Below are positions 1 to 7,832 of a stretch of 48,611 bases of DNA, in pieces. Numbering within the stretch: position 1 is the first letter of the stretch; every line of letters starts with the position of its first letter. A program made the position numbers and the translations under genes. Where the stretch lies: NCBI GenBank assembly GCA_016926595.1, contig JAFGOG010000082.1, forward strand, positions 1 through 48,611, given 5' to 3'. The notes below the pieces were generated by a model, which did no database searches, had not been told where the DNA came from, and saw only the letters and a list, made by a program, of their open reading frames with translations. The stretch comes from Anaerolineae bacterium. Lineage in GTDB: Bacteria > Chloroflexota > Anaerolineae > JAAYZQ01.

Positions 1-1172
1 CGGTCTGGACCATGGTCGGGATGGAGGGTGTAAGCATTCAGCGAGCTGGCCAGCAGCAACAGGGCCGCCAGACCGGTAATCCAGGCGCCAATTGGCCTGC
101 GGCCGGCCCGATCCAGGACGCGGGCCAGGCCGATCAGGACGGCCTCCAGCCCGATCAGGATGCCCAGGAAATAGAAAGGCAAGGGAGGAGCCAGGTACCA
201 ACGAAAGATCAGCGGATTGGCAGCACTGAACACCGCCGCGTAAGCCAGCGGATAGACGAACATTGGCAGAACGCAGCCCGCCCGCCGCACGCCGCGCAGC
301 GCGCCGAACAGGTAGAGTACCAGGTAAAGCGGCAGGCCGATGGCCGGCCAGAATGGACCAAAGATTTCGCCCTCGAAAAAGGGTGTGCTAAAATGCTGAA
401 TCAGGCGGATCAACGCCGAAAACCGGTCAAGATGATAGGCCTGCACCTTGGCCTGCACCGATTGTGGAAAGGGCGAGCCGAAATAAAGGCTGGCAAACAG
501 GATCCACGGGATCAACGCCGCCACAAAGACGCCGATCTCTACCCAGGGCAGGCGTCGCAGCCGGGCAGCCAACGCGCCGCCGTTTCCGGCCAGCAGCGGC
601 CGCAAGGCCATGCCGGCCAGGAGCAGACCAGCGGCAATGAGCGCGTCAGGCCGCGTCAGAACGGCCAGGGCCATCACCGCCGCGGCCAGCCGCGACCGCC
701 CGGCGACGTACGCGGCGAACGACCCGACCAGGAACAGAATGACGACCGAGGTCTCCATGCCGCCGATGGCAAAGGTCACGCTCATCGGCGAAACGGCCCA
801 GGCCAGGCCGGCGGCTGTGGCCACTACCCAGCTTGATGCCAGGCGCCGGCCCAGCCACAAGAGCAGGACGGCGGTTGCTGCATCGGCCAGGGAGTTGACG
901 ACCAGGGCGACAGACGGCAGGTCGTGCCAGCCGACGAGCCACGCCAGGGCCATCAAGACGGTGTACAGGGGGGTCGTCGTGCCCAGCACCTGTTGGCCGG
1001 GATTGTAGACAAAGCCCAGGCCATCGGCCAGGTTGCGGGCGTAACGAAAGGTGATGTAGGCATCGTCTATAGTCCGCGGACCGGCAAGCAGGCGGGCGAC
1101 CAGAGCCACGCCGATCAGCGCCAGGGCTATGATTGCGGCCTGATTCTGTTTCCAAACTCGACTAGCCAGCAT
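1..1172 (-). CDS. GT-C type membrane glycosyltransferase, C-terminus cut by window edge
   Basis: About 390 residues are visible; the gene continues past the left edge with no stop. The N-terminus has one hydrophobic helix followed by a DDAYITFRYARNL motif and a GTTTPLYT stretch. This acidic first-loop motif is typical of GT-C/ArnT/AftB-like enzymes that take sugars from polyprenyl-phosphate donors. Several further hydrophobic helices follow. The start is the ATG at 1172, with GAGG about ten bases upstream and a good promoter at 1201-1230. It is divergent from the plus-strand glycosyltransferase block and has a very similar relative at 11174. The fold class is fairly safe; donor and acceptor are unknown. 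Reading frames on the opposite strand here are shadows. Confidence 0.8.
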   Translation of the reverse strand, partial: MLASRVWKQNQAAIIALALIGVALVARLLAGPRTIDDAYITFRYARNLADGLGFVYNPGQQVLGTTTPLYTVLMALAWLVGWHDLPSVALVVNSLADAATAVLLLWLGRRLASSWVVATAAGLAWAVSPMSVTFAIGGMETSVVILFLVGSFAAYVAGRSRLAAAVMALAVLTRPDALIAAGLLLAGMALRPLLAGNGGALAARLRRLPWVEIGVFVAALIPWILFASLYFGSPFPQSVQAKVQAYHLDRFSALIRLIQHFSTPFFEGEIFGPFWPAIGLPLYLVLYLFGALRGVRRAGCVLPMFVYPLAYAAVFSAANPLIFRWYLAPPLPFYFLGILIGLEAVLIGLARVLDRAGRRPIGAWITGLAALLLLASSLNAYTLHPDHGPD

Positions 1173-1200
1173 GTGGGCGCATCCTCAAGCGACATGGCTG

Positions 1201-1230
1201 ATTATATCCGAGAATAGGGCTTTTTGCCAA
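1201..1230 (-). promoter_or_regulatory. Sigma70-type promoter for the leftmost glycosyltransferase
   Basis: On the minus strand, TTGGCA (1230-1225) is separated by 18 bases from a perfect TATAAT (1206-1201). Transcription would begin near 1194, leaving a leader of about 20 bases that contains the GAGG ribosome site of the gene starting at 1172. Confidence 0.65.
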
Positions 1231-1249
1231 CACGGTGTGGAGGTATTGT

Positions 1250-3586
1250 ATGCATTTGCGCATTCCAAACAGAGCGGGGGTCCTGCTGGCCGTCTTTTTC
1301 CTGTCGGCCTCTCTGCTGGCCCTGGAAGTTCTGTTCGTGCGTCTGACCTCGATCCTGTTGTACCCGGTCTCGACCTACCTGGTGATCAGCCTGGCCCTGC
1401 TGGGATATGGCCTGAGCGGCACACTGCTGGCTCTACGCCGGTCGCGCGATCCTGTATCGCCCAGGCAGGCCAGCACGGCGAGCATCGCCTTTGGCATCGC
1501 CACCCTGCTGGCCCTGGCCGACATCTGGCTCGCAGGCCAGTCTCCTGTGGCGGCTGCCCTTCTCCCGCTAGCGCTGGGTCTGCCTTTTGCCTGCGGCGGG
1601 CGGGCTATCGCCCTGGCGCTCAGCTTGCCCGACATCCCAGTCAACCGGGTCTACTTTGCCGATCTGCTGGGCGCGGGGCTGGGCGCGGTGGCCCTGCTGG
1701 TCGGGCTCCAGCCGCTCGGCGGAATCCGGCTGGGCGCAATGCTGGCGGGAGCGGGACTGGTAGCGGCCGGGCTGTTCGGCCTCCACAAACAGGCGCGGCG
1801 CAGTTGGATCCCCTCCTGGACCGGCATAGCGGTCATGGTTCTGGCCAGCCTGGCGCCCCTTCCGGTTGGCATTCTGCCAATTGCCCCTAAAGAGCTCAGA
1901 TCATTCAAGAATCTGGGGTCACAGGTTGTGTGGGACTACCAGGGTTGGCATCCGTTGGCGCGGGTAGATGTTCTCACCCTGCCGGGTGACAAGGTCGAGC
2001 TGCCCCAGGCTTTCGATTATAAACTGGTCACGCAAGACGGCGGCGCCCCGTCGATCCTGCTCAACATTCCCGATATCCAGTCCGCCGATTTCACCGATCA
2101 CACGATCTTTGGCGTGCCCTACTGGATCAAGTCAGAACCAAAGGTCCTGATCATCGGCCTTGGAGGCGGGCCGGACGTCCAGGCCGCGCTTCACTGTGGC
2201 GCCTCGTCGATCACGGGCGTCGAAATCAATCCCCAGATGGTCGAGATCGTGCGCGGGCCCTTTGCCGAGTTTACCGGGCGACCGTACGAGGACCCACGGG
2301 TCAAGATCATCGAGGGGGACGGGCGTCACATCATCAGGCTGGTCAATGAAACGTATGACATCATCCAGCTAACCGGCGTAGACACCTCGGTGGCGTCGGT
2401 GGGAGCCAATCCAAACCTGGCGGAGAACTATTTGTACACCGTCGAGGCTTTTCGTGAATTCCACCAGCGCTTGGCCCCCGATGGGCTGTTGTCGGTCTCT
2501 TTTCCGGCCACGCCCGGCCTGGGCCTGCGGCTGACAGCGCTGGGCGTTGCCGCGCTGCAAGCAGAAGGGATCGCCGAGCCTGGGCAACACCTCATCGTCT
2601 CGACGACGGGCGGGTTTGTCCACGTGCTCATCAAGCGCTCGCCGTTCACCGACGGCGAGATAGAGGCGATTGAAGAGCATTATAGCTCACCTACGATAGG
2701 GCTCTATTTCCCCCTGTACAACCGCCTTTTCGACGCCCCCTCCGCCGAATTCTTTGCGGCCAGCGAGGTCCTGTATGCGCCCCGCCGGGATTACCCCGGC
2801 CCGTACAGCGACTATTTGCAGGCCTTTGAGGCCGGCCAGGGGACCCAGTACCTGGCCGCACAGACCCGGACCGTTCTACCTCCCACGGACGACTGGCCCT
2901 TCTTCTTTGTCCTGGACAAGTGGGGGCAACATGCCCCCAATTTACAGATCCTGATAGTGACGTTGGGCCTGCTCTTCGCCGCCGCCTTTGTGTTCATCCT
3001 TGCCCCTTCGATGATCCTGCAAAGGCGCGGTCTTCAGATCTCTCATGCCTGGCTTCTGGTGCTCTATTTTACCGCACTGGGCCTGGGCTATATCTTCATA
3101 GAGGTCGTTTTCATCCAAAAGCTGTCCCTTTTCCTGGGACACCCATCATACGCCCTGGCAACCACCCTGTGCACGCTGCTGATATCCTCAGGGATTGGCA
3201 GCCTGATCAGCAGGCGGAGCTGGGTGCCGGCGGCGGCGGGTGGGGTTGCGATCCTCACCCTCGCGGCAGCCCTAGCCGTCGGGCCGTTGTTTGACCTGCT
3301 GCTCCCGTGGCCGCTGGCCGCCCGTGTCGTCATCGCAGCCGGAATTGTGGCGCTCCCCGGCTTTTTGATGGGGATGCCTTTTCCAAACGCGCTGGAAGCG
3401 GTCAAGGCGAAGGCTCCTGCGTTCGTTCCCTGGGCCTGGGCGATCAACAGCACGGCCACCGTCATCGGCACGATAACCAGTGTGCTGTTGGCCATGTTGT
3501 GGGGCTTTACCACTGTATTTGTATGCGCAGGAGTCCTGTACCTCCTGGCTGCCTGGACGGGCTCGATCATCCTGAGGCCAAGATAG
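1250..3586 (+). CDS. Polytopic membrane protein with central spermidine-synthase-like Rossmann domain
   Basis: The protein has 778 residues in three parts: N-terminal helices (about residues 8-205), a soluble SAM-binding-type domain, and a C-terminal helix bundle (about 565 to the end). Motif I reads GLGGGPDV near residue 300, followed by VEINPQM and EGDGRHIIR, as in spermidine synthases and related methyltransferases. The polyamine-site signature is not convincing: after YDIIQL the sequence is GVDTSVASVGANPN rather than the usual aspartate pattern. The real reaction is therefore uncertain. The start is the ATG at 1250 with GGAGGT five bases upstream; a GTG at 1235 in the same frame overlaps that ribosome site and is less likely. 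It heads the plus-strand glycosylation block. Confidence 0.8.
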   Translation: MHLRIPNRAGVLLAVFFLSASLLALEVLFVRLTSILLYPVSTYLVISLALLGYGLSGTLLALRRSRDPVSPRQASTASIAFGIATLLALADIWLAGQSPVAAALLPLALGLPFACGGRAIALALSLPDIPVNRVYFADLLGAGLGAVALLVGLQPLGGIRLGAMLAGAGLVAAGLFGLHKQARRSWIPSWTGIAVMVLASLAPLPVGILPIAPKELRSFKNLGSQVVWDYQGWHPLARVDVLTLPGDKVELPQAFDYKLVTQDGGAPSILLNIPDIQSADFTDHTIFGVPYWIKSEPKVLIIGLGGGPDVQAALHCGASSITGVEINPQMVEIVRGPFAEFTGRPYEDPRVKIIEGDGRHIIRLVNETYDIIQLTGVDTSVASVGANPNLAENYLYTVEAFREFHQRLAPDGLLSVSFPATPGLGLRLTALGVAALQAEGIAEPGQHLIVSTTGGFVHVLIKRSPFTDGEIEAIEEHYSSPTIGLYFPLYNRLFDAPSAEFFAASEVLYAPRRDYPGPYSDYLQAFEAGQGTQYLAAQTRTVLPPTDDWPFFFVLDKWGQHAPNLQILIVTLGLLFAAAFVFILAPSMILQRRGLQISHAWLLVLYFTALGLGYIFIEVVFIQKLSLFLGHPSYALATTLCTLLISSGIGSLISRRSWVPAAAGGVAILTLAAALAVGPLFDLLLPWPLAARVVIAAGIVALPGFLMGMPFPNALEAVKAKAPAFVPWAWAINSTATVIGTITSVLLAMLWGFTTVFVCAGVLYLLAAWTGSIILRPR

Positions 3587-3599
3587 CGCCAAATGCTGC

Positions 3600-3622
3600 C
3601 ATTCTGAGCGAAGCGAAGGATC
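3600..3622 (+). repeat. Short dispersed repeat (TTCTGAGCGAAGCGAAGGAT type)
   Basis: This sequence matches a short element that I recall as common and widely scattered in Chloroflexota and other environmental genomes. It sits directly after the stop of the preceding gene and abuts the TTGCGT -35 box of the next promoter. Only one copy is in this window, so its repeat nature rests on memory, not on this sequence. Confidence 0.45.
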
Positions 3623-3651
3623 TTGCGTCGTGGGGGAATTGGGGTTACAAT
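3623..3651 (+). promoter_or_regulatory. Sigma70-type promoter for the GT2 gene
   Basis: TTGCGT (3623-3628), a 17-base spacer and TACAAT (3646-3651). The predicted start of transcription, near 3658, lies 22 bases before the TTG start codon at 3680. Confidence 0.5.
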
Positions 3652-3679
3652 AACAGAATCAGGCAACATAGGAGCAGCC

Positions 3680-4390
3680 TTGGAAACACACGCCGTCGTC
3701 ATCCCAACCTATAACGAGCGCGAGAATATCGGCTTGTTGGTGGACAGCATCGTAGGCTTGCAGCTTGGCTCGCAGATCATCATCGTGGACGACAATTCAC
3801 CTGACGGCACAGGCGAACTGGCCGACGAGCTGGCCGCACGCCATAACGGCGTCCGTGTTATCCATCGCAGCGGCAAGCTGGGTTTGGGCACAGCCCACAT
3901 CGCCGGCATGAAAGCGGCCCTGTCGGACGGCGTGGCCTGTATCCTGACCATGGATGCCGATTTTTCCCACCATCCCCGCTACCTGCCCGATCTGATGGCC
4001 GCGCTGGGGCGCTACGACGTCGTCATCGGTTCGCGCTACGTGGCCGGAGGCGGGACCCTGTACTGCACGTTACCCCGCCGGACACTCAGCCGGGGGGCCA
4101 ACCTCTTTGCCCGGATGGCGCTGGGGCTGAGCGCGGGCGATGCAACCGCCGGCTTTCGCGGCTATCGCCGGGCCGTGCTCGAATTGATCCCCTTGGACGA
4201 GATCGTCTCCGAAGGCTATTCGTTCCTGATCGAGATGCTCTACCGCTGCCAGCAGCAGGGCTGGTCGATGGGCGAGGTGCCGATTGTGTTCGAAAACCGC
4301 CAGCGCGGCGCGTCCAAGATATCCAAGATCGAGATTCTGAAGGCCATGCAGACCGTGCTACGATTAGGATGGGAGCGGATCCGGCGGTGA
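3680..4390 (+). CDS. GT2 family polyprenyl-phosphate mannosyltransferase (dolichyl-phosphate mannose synthase-like)
   Basis: The protein has 236 residues, the length of a bare DPM1-type catalytic domain with no membrane extension. Visible motifs are VIPTYNERENI at the N-terminus, IVDDNSPDGT, the metal-binding MDADFSHHP, and TAGFRGYRR. Such enzymes move a sugar from GDP-mannose or UDP-glucose to a polyprenyl phosphate on the cytoplasmic face. The start is taken as TTG at 3680 because GGAG lies five bases upstream and the protein then begins just before the first strand of the fold. An upstream TTG at 3623 would overlap the promoter. The gene lies directly before GT-C enzymes that use such lipid-linked donors, so it probably supplies them. 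Confidence 0.88.
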   Translation: METHAVVIPTYNERENIGLLVDSIVGLQLGSQIIIVDDNSPDGTGELADELAARHNGVRVIHRSGKLGLGTAHIAGMKAALSDGVACILTMDADFSHHPRYLPDLMAALGRYDVVIGSRYVAGGGTLYCTLPRRTLSRGANLFARMALGLSAGDATAGFRGYRRAVLELIPLDEIVSEGYSFLIEMLYRCQQQGWSMGEVPIVFENRQRGASKISKIEILKAMQTVLRLGWERIRR

Positions 4391-4450
4391 GCAAATGGTG
4401 ACCGAACCCCTTGTGTCGTCGGAAAAGGGCCAGATGAGAGGATAGTCCAA

Positions 4451-6583
4451 GTGAACGGGGGCAAGATCCGCTGGAGAATACCCTGGCTCCTGGCTGCAGG
4501 GGTGACGATCACCTGGGTCTTTGCCGTCATCTCTTGCTATTATGTCGTCCACAAACCGTTCGGCCTGGACAACGTGGCTGCGCTGGCAAGGGGGTTCCTG
4601 AACATCCTGGCCTGGTTACTGCTGCTGGCAGCAGCGGCTGGCCTGGGGCTGCGGATTGCCGCGCGCTGGCTGAGACACGCCACCCCCCTGGAAGAGCTGA
4701 TCCTGAGTGTAGGATTGGGGTTGGGGCTGCTGTCTCTGCTGACCCTGGTTTGGGGTCTGATCGGCGGCCTGTCATCCTGGTTAGCGTGGCTGCTGATCGT
4801 GGGGATTGCCGCGCTAAACGCCTCCCCGCTGCGCGCCTCGATACGGAGGCTCCGCTCATCTCCTCTTCTGCGAGCCGATACCCCCTTTGAGCGGTTGCTG
4901 GCCGGTTACGTGTGCCTGTCGCTGCTCATCGCCTTGTCGGCGGCGCTGGCCCCGTCGATTGCCTGGGACAGCCAGGTGTACCACCTGACCGGACCCAAGC
5001 TATACATCGAGCGCGGCCGGATCAGCGGCGGCATCGACATCCCCTACCTGGGCTTTCCGCAGATGGTGGAGATGCTGTTCATGCTCGGCCTGCTCCTCAA
5101 GAGCCCGGTCGCAGAATCGCTGACACAGGGAAGCGGGATCGCTCAACTGATCCACTGGACCTATGTGCTGCTTGCCCTGTTGTCGGTCTATGCCCTGGCC
5201 GAGCGCCATCTGACCCGCCGGGCGGGTTGGCTGGGCATGGCTATCCTGATCTCGGCGCCGACAATTGCCCTCCTGGCCTCTTGGGCTTATGTAGACCTGT
5301 CCGTGCTGTTCTATGAGCTGGCAGCATTCCAGTTGATGCTCCTGGCCTGGCAGGCCGAGGGGAGACTCACCTGGGTTGAAGCTATCCCCCTCACCCCAGC
5401 CCTCCCCTCAAAGGGGGGAGGGAGCCAGGCTGAAGCGCTCAGACTGCTGGCCCTGGCCGGGGTGGCCAGCGGCCTGGCCGTCGGCGTCAAGTACACGGCG
5501 GTGCTGCTGCCAGCGGCGATGGCCGTTCTCGTGCTGCTGCACGCGCGCAGCCGGGGGAGAGGCTGGTCGCTCGCCTGGCGGCAGGCGTTGCTTTTCGGCG
5601 GGTGCGCTGCACTGGCGGCCGCTCCCTGGTTGGTCAAGAACTGGCTGCTGACCGGCAACCCGGTTTACCCGTTCCTGCTGCCCGGCGAGTTCTGGGATGA
5701 ATATCGAGCCTGGTTCTACAGCCGAGCCGGCACCGGCCTGGCCTACACAGAGCCCTGGCGGCTGCTCATCGCCCCGTGGGAAGCGACGGTGCGAGGGATC
5801 GAGGGCACCGAGGGCTATTCGGCCACGACCGGGCCGCTGTTGCTGGCTGCCATCCCCCTGCTGCTGCTTGTGTGGGGCAAGCTGGAAAAGGCGCAGCGCG
5901 CCTTTGTCGGGCTGGCCGTAGCCGTCAGCGCGCCGCAATACCTGCTGTGGCTCTACGGCGTGGCCCAGTCGGCGCTGTTGATCCAGACGCGCCTCCTCTT
6001 CCCGATCTTTGGCTTTCTGGCCCTGCTGGCCGGCCTGGCTTTGGAGCGGATCAAGGCGCTGAACAGGCCGCAACTGTCGCTGGAGCGGCTGCTTGGGATG
6101 GTGGTATTGTTGGTGCTCGGCATCGACCTGTTGGGCGCCTGTCTGCGCTATGCCGGCGACAACCCCCTGGCCTACCTGGCCGGCTGGGAGACCGCCGAAA
6201 GATACCTGGAACGCCACCAGCCCAGTTACCAACAGGCCATTTCCTACGTCAACGACCATCTGCCCGGATCGGCCAAGGTCTACTTCCTGTGGGAACCACG
6301 CAGCTTTTACCTCCGGCGCGAGGTCCGGCCCGATGCCATACTGGATGGGTTCCTGCACCTGCGCCATCGCTTTGGAGATGCGGCGGGCATTGCCCACTAC
6401 CTGAGCGAGCAGGGCTACAGCCACGTGCTACTGTACAAGCAGGGCATGGATGCCATTGTCCAGGCCGGTTTCGATCCGGTGACCACGGAGGATCTGGCTG
6501 TCATGGACGACCTGCAAGCCCGCTACCTGTCGACCGTCCGCGATTGGGACGGCGCCTATGTACTGTATCAAGTGACGCCATGA
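4451..6583 (+). CDS. GT-C/GT39-like membrane glycosyltransferase
   Basis: The protein has 710 residues and about a dozen hydrophobic helices, then a soluble C-terminal domain from about residue 575. The loop motif SIAWDSQVYHLTGPKLYIERG (about residues 172-192) is the acidic donor/acceptor loop expected after the early helices. The start is GTG at 4451 with GAGAGGA eight bases upstream. Near residue 315 the protein contains PLTPALPSKGGG, encoded by a copy of the GC-rich inverted repeat found elsewhere in the window. It lies between hydrophobic segments and keeps the frame. The gene shares an ATGA overlap with the next one, so they are likely translationally coupled. Sugar and acceptor are unknown. 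Confidence 0.8.
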   Translation: MNGGKIRWRIPWLLAAGVTITWVFAVISCYYVVHKPFGLDNVAALARGFLNILAWLLLLAAAAGLGLRIAARWLRHATPLEELILSVGLGLGLLSLLTLVWGLIGGLSSWLAWLLIVGIAALNASPLRASIRRLRSSPLLRADTPFERLLAGYVCLSLLIALSAALAPSIAWDSQVYHLTGPKLYIERGRISGGIDIPYLGFPQMVEMLFMLGLLLKSPVAESLTQGSGIAQLIHWTYVLLALLSVYALAERHLTRRAGWLGMAILISAPTIALLASWAYVDLSVLFYELAAFQLMLLAWQAEGRLTWVEAIPLTPALPSKGGGSQAEALRLLALAGVASGLAVGVKYTAVLLPAAMAVLVLLHARSRGRGWSLAWRQALLFGGCAALAAAPWLVKNWLLTGNPVYPFLLPGEFWDEYRAWFYSRAGTGLAYTEPWRLLIAPWEATVRGIEGTEGYSATTGPLLLAAIPLLLLVWGKLEKAQRAFVGLAVAVSAPQYLLWLYGVAQSALLIQTRLLFPIFGFLALLAGLALERIKALNRPQLSLERLLGMVVLLVLGIDLLGACLRYAGDNPLAYLAGWETAERYLERHQPSYQQAISYVNDHLPGSAKVYFLWEPRSFYLRREVRPDAILDGFLHLRHRFGDAAGIAHYLSEQGYSHVLLYKQGMDAIVQAGFDPVTTEDLAVMDDLQARYLSTVRDWDGAYVLYQVTP
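5389..5423 (-). repeat. GC-rich inverted repeat inside a glycosyltransferase gene
   Basis: The arms are CCCTCCCC (5400-5407) and GGGGAGGG (5415-5422), preceded on the plus strand by CCCCCTCACCCC. On the minus strand it reads as the same layout as the copies at 17445, 44201 and 45840: arm, short loop, arm, then GGGTGAGGG. It is translated in frame into a Pro/Gly-rich loop. Confidence 0.6.
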
Positions 6584-7821
6584 CACACACACAGACAGGC
6601 AAAAGAACGGTTATCGTCCTGCTGCTGCTGGCCGGGCTGTTGTTTCTTCTGAGCGTGTACGCCACCCACCTGGTGTTCACCTCCAAGTTCGCGGGGGCCA
6701 ACGACTTTTACTCCCGATGGAAGGGGGCGCAGGTCTACTGGCAGGAGGGGATCGATCCCTACTCCGAGCAGGCCACGCTGGCCATCCAACAGGGCATCTA
6801 CGGCCGGGCTGCCCGGCCGGACGAAGACCCAGGCCCCTTTGCCTACCCCTTTTACACCGTCTTTCTCCTTCTTCCCCTGGTGTGGCTGCCCTACGACTGG
6901 GTCCAGGCTATCTGGCTGGTCATCCTGGAGTTTGCCCTGGTGGGCGGCGTGCTGCTCTGCCTGTCACTGGCCAGGTGGCGTCTGCCGCCCGTCCAGCTCC
7001 TGCTGACCGGCCTGTGGGCCGTCGTTTTCTACCACAGCGCCCGGACGGTCACCCTTGGCCAGTTTGCCGGCCTGGAATTCCTGTGGGCCGCCGCCACGCT
7101 GTGGGCATTGCAGCGAAAGCACGACATCGCCGCCGGCGTGCTGCTGGCATGTACGACGATCAAACCGCAGATGAGCTTTCTGTTGATCCCGGCCCTGCTG
7201 CTGTGGGCCGTAGGCCAGCACCGCTGGCGGTTCCTGGGTGCCTCTGCCGCGGCGATGGCGCTGTTGGCCGGCCTGTCCTTCATCCTGTTGCCATCGTGGC
7301 TGAGCCAGTTCATCGACCAGATAGCGGCCTACCCATCGTACACAGCCATCGGGTCGCCGGTGTGGATCATCGCCCACTACTACCTGCCTCAGCTCGGCAC
7401 GCCTGTCGAAATCGGCCTGTCCGTACTGCTGCTGGCGTGGCTGCTTTTCGAATGGCGGCGATTGCCCGCCGCGTCGGAGGATGGGATGTTCCTGTGGCTG
7501 ATCGGCCTGACGCTGATCGTCACCAACCTGGTCGCATTGCGGACAGCAACCACCAACTATGTGATCCTCTACATCCCGCTGTTTTACGGCCTCAGCATCG
7601 CCGCCCGCCGCTGGCCAAAGCGCGCCGGAGTTTGGCTGGCTGCCTTTTACCTGTTGACGGCGGTGGGGCTGTGGACCCTCTTCCTGGCCACGGTTGAAAA
7701 CAGGTTCGAGCACCCGATCGTGTACCTGCCCCTGCCGATCGGGCTGTTGATCGCCTTTATCTGGGGCAGAAAGGCCCTGCAAAAGGGACCGGGCAGAAGG
7801 TGGCAAACGACGTCACTCTGA
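6580..7821 (+). CDS. GT87 (DUF2029)-type mannosyltransferase-like membrane protein
   Basis: The protein has 413 residues and about ten hydrophobic helices. After the first helix come the motif ANDFYSRWKGAQ and GIDPYSEQA. The GxDPY and PFAYPF patterns are typical of GT87/DUF2029 enzymes that use polyprenyl-phosphate mannose. The start is ATG at 6580, inside the stop of the previous gene (ATGA). The reading frame stays open further upstream, but that part overlaps the previous gene and has no membrane-protein character. It belongs to a tight run of GT-C genes. Confidence 0.82.
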   Translation: MTHTQTGKRTVIVLLLLAGLLFLLSVYATHLVFTSKFAGANDFYSRWKGAQVYWQEGIDPYSEQATLAIQQGIYGRAARPDEDPGPFAYPFYTVFLLLPLVWLPYDWVQAIWLVILEFALVGGVLLCLSLARWRLPPVQLLLTGLWAVVFYHSARTVTLGQFAGLEFLWAAATLWALQRKHDIAAGVLLACTTIKPQMSFLLIPALLLWAVGQHRWRFLGASAAAMALLAGLSFILLPSWLSQFIDQIAAYPSYTAIGSPVWIIAHYYLPQLGTPVEIGLSVLLLAWLLFEWRRLPAASEDGMFLWLIGLTLIVTNLVALRTATTNYVILYIPLFYGLSIAARRWPKRAGVWLAAFYLLTAVGLWTLFLATVENRFEHPIVYLPLPIGLLIAFIWGRKALQKGPGRRWQTTSL

Positions 7822-7832
7822 GCGAATCGCCC

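Noticed and set aside
12..836. Long plus-strand reading frame opposite the left-edge gene
   Set aside because: Gln/Arg/Gly-rich with no domain; the opposite strand encodes a clear membrane protein.
5408..6424. 338-residue minus-strand frame
   Set aside because: Composition is Gln/Arg-rich noise, antisense to the glycosyltransferase at 4451.
5776..6579. Upstream extension of the GT87 frame by about 270 residues
   Set aside because: It overlaps the preceding gene completely and lacks membrane-protein character; ATG 6580 in an ATGA overlap is the natural start.
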